From Phaeocystidibacter luteus (GTDB lineage: Bacteria; Bacteroidota; Bacteroidia; Flavobacteriales; Schleiferiaceae): a DNA stretch of 64,000 nt. Where the stretch lies: contig NZ_WBVO01000001.1 of the NCBI RefSeq assembly GCF_008933115.1, positions 1 to 64,000 of the forward strand, in the 5' to 3' direction. Below are positions 59,398 through 64,000 of this stretch, one piece after another. The notes beneath the pieces were generated by a model, which was not told where the DNA came from, ran no database searches, and saw only the letters and a list, made by a program, of their open reading frames with translations. The translations under genes were made by a program, and so were the position numbers. Position 1 is the stretch's first letter, and every line of letters starts with the position of its first letter.

Positions 59398-61395
59398 ATG
59401 CGTAAATGGATTCTGCTTCTCCTGATTTTTATCGGGGGAGTTATCAATGCTCAAGAACGTACCCACCATGTGGAGAAGGGAGAAACGCTGTACAGCATCT
59501 CTCGAACCTATGGGGTGACGATCGAAAGATTGATAGAGTCGAATCCATTTCTTTCCGAAGGTTTGAAGGAAGGACAAGATCTTGTCATTCCTGCGTCTGA
59601 CGTATCTAGAACCAGACCTTCTCTTCCCACCATTGATACCACACGTTTCGATTATCACACCGTTCAAGCCGGAGAAACAATCTATTCCCTTACACGCGAA
59701 TGGGGAATCACGTACGAGAGACTTCTCGAGCTAAATCCTGAACTGTCTGAAGGCCTCAAGGTAAATCAGAAATTGAAGCTGCCGAAAGGCACACTGGATG
59801 AAACGGTCGGGGATGTTCCCGCCGTAAAAGAGGGCTTCATTCAGCACAATGTGAGAAGAGGGGAGACCGTTTACAGCCTCACCAAATCAATACATTGGCC
59901 AGCGGCAGAGCTTTATGAAGCAAATCCAAACCTGCTTGAAGAAGGCCTGAAGGCAGGCACCATGGTTTGGATTCCAGACAATGCCGTAAGTCGACTTTAT
60001 ACCAAGCGCGATTCATTATTGGGAATAGAACAGGTGGCGATTGTCGATACTACTCCGAACGACTCCACAGAAGTTGAGGAGGAAGAGGACGAGCCAGTGT
60101 CGAAGTACATGGTGGTGCGGACAGGTAGAGACGAAGATCTTACCGATCTGATGGAGAAGTATAACGTGACGTTTGATGAACTTACACGTTTGAATCCCGA
60201 GCTGGTTGGAGGAACGGTTCAGCCAAATAGAAATATCATCGTGCCACGACCAAAAGCTGACACGGCTTCATCACCTCTTCTGGAGAGTTTGGAGGGGCTT
60301 GATGGAATGCAGCTTTTATCGGGACAAAAGATTCACATTGCAGTAGCACTGCCGCTTTATCTCGAGGAAAACGACAGCCTAGCCATGCGCTACAACATGG
60401 GCGAGGCGCTGCCTCAAGTCTACAGCCGCTCAAGATTCGCGTTCGATTTCTATTCCGGATTGAAGTTGGCCATTGATACACTTCTAGGGTACGGTTTGGA
60501 TGTCGAAATTGACATCTACGACACGCGCAATGATCAGGTTCGAGTGAGGGAGATTGCAAGAGAAATTAGAGAGAATAAGCCGGATGTAGTGATTGGACCT
60601 CTCTATTCTCAAAATGCAGAAACCTTGGCTAGAGAGCTCGAAGATACGTGGATTGTATCGCCGCTTTCTAGAACCATCAACAATTCAAACACCCCTAAAC
60701 TAGTACAAGCTGTAACACCGATGCGCGAAGAGCACTTAGCTCTTGCAAAGTGGGTGAACGACAGCGCCAAGGATGCAAACATCATTTTCGTACGCCGAAT
60801 CAATGATGCCGAAAAGGTGAACATCCAACACTTCATGCAGTACCTTGAGGCCTCAGAAACTCGTACGTTATCAACCCTAGAAATGGGAGAAGATCTGTTC
60901 TCTCGCTCTATGGTGCGCAACAAAATGGCCGCCGGTAGAAGAGATGTGTTCGTCATTCTAGATAGCGACCCAGTGCTGCTCACAAGCTTCATAAACAGCA
61001 TCGCGTCTTTGAATGATTCAAGCGCTACTGTTTTGTGTACCAGTAGGTTGCTCGGCAATAAAACCATTGAGATTGAGAAGCTGAATAAGGTCGATCTTTA
61101 CATTTCTGATGTGGAATATGTCGACTATTCATCACCAAACACCAACTCGTTCATCGCAAGGTACCGTGAAGATATGGGCACCGAGCCTCCTCGCTTTGCT
61201 TATCACGGGTATGATGTTGGAATGTACTTCTTGCCTTTGTTTACGTTGAATAAGACCTATGAAACCGACCTATGGGGTGGGAATCAAGGTATCATGAAGA
61301 TTCATAGATTCACTCAGAACGACGAGAGTGTGATGGTGAATTCCGGCGTATTCCTCTTGCACTTAGAAAATTTCCGCTGGACGAGAATTTATTGA
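59398..61395 (+). CDS. LysM and periplasmic ligand-binding domain protein
   Basis: A protein of 665 residues from the ATG at 59398 with a signal peptide ending near INAQ (18). It has four LysM domains, near 22-65 (HHVEKGETLYSISRTYGV), 88-130 (HTVQAGETIYSLTREWGI), 148-190 (HNVRRGETVYSLTKSIHW) and 240-282 (MVVRTGRDEDLTDLMEKYNV). The C-terminal part from about 305 is a type I periplasmic-binding-protein fold (KIHIAVALPLYLEENDS; SGLKLAIDTLLGYGLDVEIDIYDTRND; PDVVIGPLYSQNA). It is exported and probably bound to peptidoglycan. The combination recurs in Bacteroidota; its ligand is unknown. Confidence 0.9.
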   Translation: MRKWILLLLIFIGGVINAQERTHHVEKGETLYSISRTYGVTIERLIESNPFLSEGLKEGQDLVIPASDVSRTRPSLPTIDTTRFDYHTVQAGETIYSLTREWGITYERLLELNPELSEGLKVNQKLKLPKGTLDETVGDVPAVKEGFIQHNVRRGETVYSLTKSIHWPAAELYEANPNLLEEGLKAGTMVWIPDNAVSRLYTKRDSLLGIEQVAIVDTTPNDSTEVEEEEDEPVSKYMVVRTGRDEDLTDLMEKYNVTFDELTRLNPELVGGTVQPNRNIIVPRPKADTASSPLLESLEGLDGMQLLSGQKIHIAVALPLYLEENDSLAMRYNMGEALPQVYSRSRFAFDFYSGLKLAIDTLLGYGLDVEIDIYDTRNDQVRVREIAREIRENKPDVVIGPLYSQNAETLARELEDTWIVSPLSRTINNSNTPKLVQAVTPMREEHLALAKWVNDSAKDANIIFVRRINDAEKVNIQHFMQYLEASETRTLSTLEMGEDLFSRSMVRNKMAAGRRDVFVILDSDPVLLTSFINSIASLNDSSATVLCTSRLLGNKTIEIEKLNKVDLYISDVEYVDYSSPNTNSFIARYREDMGTEPPRFAYHGYDVGMYFLPLFTLNKTYETDLWGGNQGIMKIHRFTQNDESVMVNSGVFLLHLENFRWTRIY

Positions 61396-61463
61396 GCCTG
61401 AATACAAGATAATCGGTTGATTCGCATTAACTTAAATGGGTCCAACATTATCTCAATTTCATC

Positions 61464-64000
61464 ATGCGTCATTCTCTCCGGATTCTCTCAATCCTACTAT
61501 CTCTCTTCGTCCTAATCTCTTGTGATTCAACCCCGGAAATTCCGGAAAACGACCCAGGTTTTAGCGATTACATCGCAGCGCACACCGCTGGCGTGGTCTC
61601 TTCCAGTTCAAGTGTTCAGTTTCACCTCATGCAGGATTTCAATCCAGGTGTTGAGCCGGGAACAGCAATCGAAGCCGAACTTATTGAGTTCGAACCTGAA
61701 ATTGAAGGTACCCTGATTTGGGCCGACGCTAGCACCATCGTTTTTACACCGGCTGAGCCACTTCAATCTGGCGAGAGTTATGCAGGAAAGTTCCATTTAG
61801 GTGCACTCATGGAAGTTCCTTCCGCATTGCAAACTTTTGAATTTCTAATCCAAGTAATTGAGCAAGATTTCAGCGTACTAAGCTACCAGCTCAATAGCAT
61901 GTCTAACACCAACACCAAACTCAACAAGTTGGAAGGTGTGGTGCAATCTGCAGATGTTTCGAATATCGATGAGCTGTCTGAAAGCATCACGTTTTCTGGA
62001 TTAGATGGTCTAACAGCAAAATGGGAAACAACAAATCAAACGAACCGATTCACATTTACCATTGACTCCGTGGAGCGAAGAGAGGAAGGTTATGAAGTTG
62101 AAGCTGACTTCAAAGGAGAGATCCTCGAAACGATGCGGATCCCTGGACTTGCAGAATTCACGGTCATCAATGTGTCCGTTGAGCAAAGTCCGCAACAACT
62201 AGTCCGCGTTTCCTTCTCGGACCCGCTAAAGACAGGTCAAGCTACGCAAGGATTATTCACACTAAATGGACAGGATGTAACCAGCGTGAACATTGAAGGT
62301 TCTGTCGCTACACTTTATCCTTCATCAAGATTGAATGGTGAAGTGCCGCTCATCATTCGTGAAGGTGTGAAGAATGCGATGGGGTATTCGTTTCCCAAAG
62401 ACTTCACTACCACTGTACAGTTCGAAGCACGAAAGCCGGAAATTAAGTTCGTAGATGACGGGAACATCGTTCCTATGACCGGTAAGGTGAGCATTCCTTT
62501 TCAAGCCGTTGGACTTAAGGCGGTAGATGTTCGAGTGTATAAAATCTATACTTCGAACGTACATCAGTTCCTTCAAGTGAATAGCCTAGATGGAAGTAAC
62601 GAACTTCGCCGTGTTGCCCGACCTATTCATCAACAGCGAGTAGACCTCACGGGTGAGGGTATCAATTATTCAGAATGGACAAGCTTCGCAATCGATTTGG
62701 ATAAGATGATTCAACGCGATCCAGGGGCTATCTATCGAATTGAACTGAGCTTCAGAAAGTCGTACAGCCTTTATCCGTGCTCAGAGGATGAAACAAATGC
62801 GATGTCGACGTCCGACGATGGCGGGTATGAACCAAACCCTGATCAATTCTACGCCCATTACAATGATTACTACTACGTTCAAGGTTACGACTACCGCGAA
62901 CGCGATAATCCTTGCCACGTTTCATACTACAATTCCAGCCGAATCATTCGCAAGAATGTATTGGCGACAGACCTAGGCTTAATCGTGAAGGGAAATGACG
63001 GTGATTACGAGGCGTATGTTACTTCGTTAACGAATGCCACCGGAATCAGCGGAGCCGAAGTTGTGTTCTTCAACTACCAAGGGTTAGAAATTGCAAAAGC
63101 AACCACAAATGGAGATGGAGTCGCCCGAATCAATATGGACGGAGTGCCTTTCCGTGCCGAAGCTCGTAAGGGTGGTCAAAGAGCGTATCTCACTTTAGAA
63201 ACATCACGCGCACTGTCCGTTTCAAACTTTGATGTATCGGGTGTCGATGTTTCAGACGGAATTCAAGCCTTTATGTATGGCGAAAGAGGCGTATGGCGTC
63301 CAGGCGATACAGTTTTCCTCAATGCCATTCTAAATGACAAAGCGAATCCACTTCCAGAGAATCATCCGCTCACTCTAACCGTGTTTAATCCGGAAGGGAA
63401 ACAGATTTACAGAACAACAGCTAGAAGAGGAACGAATACCATCTTTGACTTTCCATTTGTCACAAGCCGCGAGGCACTTACCGGTTCGTATCGAGCTCAG
63501 TTAACCGTAGGAGGGAAGTCTTTTACCAAGTATTTGTCCATTGAGACGATACTGCCCAACCGTTATGATATTGAAGTCGAGGCGACAGACGAGGTGGTTG
63601 TGGCTGGAACCCAATCCTATCTAGACGTTCATGCGGAATGGCTTACGGGAGCTAAAGCATCTGGTGCTAAGGTCACAATGGAGGGACGACTGACGAGAGA
63701 CTATGGTGCCTTCAGTGAGTTTGAAGGCTATACCTTCTTTGATCAAACCCGAGACGTTCCCAACCTGAGCAATCATCAGTTCTTTGATGGAAGCCTGGAT
63801 CAGGAGGGGAATGCACGCGTACTGCCACAGCTGGGCAACCTGCGGTATGCACCGGGAATGCTTCGTTTGAACATCGGAACACGCGTATTCGAACCAGGTG
63901 GTCGATTCAGTATCAACAGCACCAGCGTTCAAGTAGCACCTTTCACCTCATTCGTCGGTGTGAAAATGCCAGAGACAAATGACTACGGGTACCTTGAAAC
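61464..64000 (+). CDS. Alpha-2-macroglobulin-like lipoprotein, 3' end outside the window
   Basis: The ORF runs open from the ATG at 61464 through the right edge (845 codons seen). A lipobox LISC gives a lipidated Cys 20. The visible part has a helical/Ig-like N-terminus and macroglobulin-type domains, including the bait/MG region TSRALSVSNFDVSGVDVSDG and IQAFMYGERGVWRPGDTVFL, the signature of bacterial A2M of the YfhM type. Such proteins trap proteases in the periplasm. The thioester motif would lie beyond the window, so its presence is unknown. Confidence 0.9.
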   Translation, partial: MRHSLRILSILLSLFVLISCDSTPEIPENDPGFSDYIAAHTAGVVSSSSSVQFHLMQDFNPGVEPGTAIEAELIEFEPEIEGTLIWADASTIVFTPAEPLQSGESYAGKFHLGALMEVPSALQTFEFLIQVIEQDFSVLSYQLNSMSNTNTKLNKLEGVVQSADVSNIDELSESITFSGLDGLTAKWETTNQTNRFTFTIDSVERREEGYEVEADFKGEILETMRIPGLAEFTVINVSVEQSPQQLVRVSFSDPLKTGQATQGLFTLNGQDVTSVNIEGSVATLYPSSRLNGEVPLIIREGVKNAMGYSFPKDFTTTVQFEARKPEIKFVDDGNIVPMTGKVSIPFQAVGLKAVDVRVYKIYTSNVHQFLQVNSLDGSNELRRVARPIHQQRVDLTGEGINYSEWTSFAIDLDKMIQRDPGAIYRIELSFRKSYSLYPCSEDETNAMSTSDDGGYEPNPDQFYAHYNDYYYVQGYDYRERDNPCHVSYYNSSRIIRKNVLATDLGLIVKGNDGDYEAYVTSLTNATGISGAEVVFFNYQGLEIAKATTNGDGVARINMDGVPFRAEARKGGQRAYLTLETSRALSVSNFDVSGVDVSDGIQAFMYGERGVWRPGDTVFLNAILNDKANPLPENHPLTLTVFNPEGKQIYRTTARRGTNTIFDFPFVTSREALTGSYRAQLTVGGKSFTKYLSIETILPNRYDIEVEATDEVVVAGTQSYLDVHAEWLTGAKASGAKVTMEGRLTRDYGAFSEFEGYTFFDQTRDVPNLSNHQFFDGSLDQEGNARVLPQLGNLRYAPGMLRLNIGTRVFEPGGRFSINSTSVQVAPFTSFVGVKMPETNDYGYLE

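Overview
The window looks like chromosome from a Bacteroidota member of Flavobacteriales type, perhaps a marine Cryomorphaceae/Schleiferiaceae relative; the family placement is inference. Evidence for the phylum: two secreted giants with type IX secretion C-terminal signals (one type B, one type A), a TonB-dependent receptor with a carboxypeptidase-like N-terminal domain, BshC of bacillithiol synthesis, a GldI-like lipoprotein, DUF349, DUF4294 and DUF4159 proteins, and the Bacteroidota promoter motif (TTG, about 20 nt, TAnnTTTG) ahead of several genes. No rRNA, tRNA, CRISPR array or prophage was seen.

Layout. 1-3 kb: a small secreted MORN-like protein between two 128-bp direct repeats, then a minus-strand run of secreted proteins, a TonB receptor and an M23 peptidase (to 7.9 kb). 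8-14 kb, plus strand: coiled-coil protein, ZapA, a likely 6S RNA, RNase Y, a NrnA-type nanoRNase, a GldI-like FKBP and two cyclophilin-FKBP fusions, one a lipoprotein and one cytosolic. 14.2-15.8 kb: two tandem PPK2 kinases. 15.9-17.95 kb: a REP array of nine inverted hairpin pairs around one Y1 (HUH) transposase, the main accessory locus. 18-26.5 kb, minus strand: SH3 protein, UvrB, DUF349 protein, AroE, a PopT-type carrier and a TPR protein. 26.7-33.6 kb: Tex, GlmM, two class V aminotransferase-fold enzymes, carbonic anhydrase. 33.6-45.3 kb: the T9SS cargo proteins and a methyltransferase / AI-2E / DUF4159 operon. 45.4-50 kb: biotin carboxylase, DUF4294 protein, BshC, TauE. 50-55.2 kb, minus strand: a hybrid histidine kinase translationally coupled to a subclass B1 metallo-beta-lactamase and two methyltransferases. 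55.2-64 kb: MFS exporter, DNA polymerase IV, GuaA, a LysM/ligand-binding protein and a truncated alpha-2-macroglobulin.

The most unusual signal is the REP/RAYT locus. The spacing of the hairpins is almost constant, a 690-bp block is duplicated collinearly on both sides of the transposase, the transposase stop codon lies inside a REP hairpin, and the 128-bp repeats 15 kb away have the same hairpin plan (5' one-base bulge, TTTA loop) with different arms. The second point of interest is the kinase-MBL operon. Most of the rest is ordinary housekeeping.
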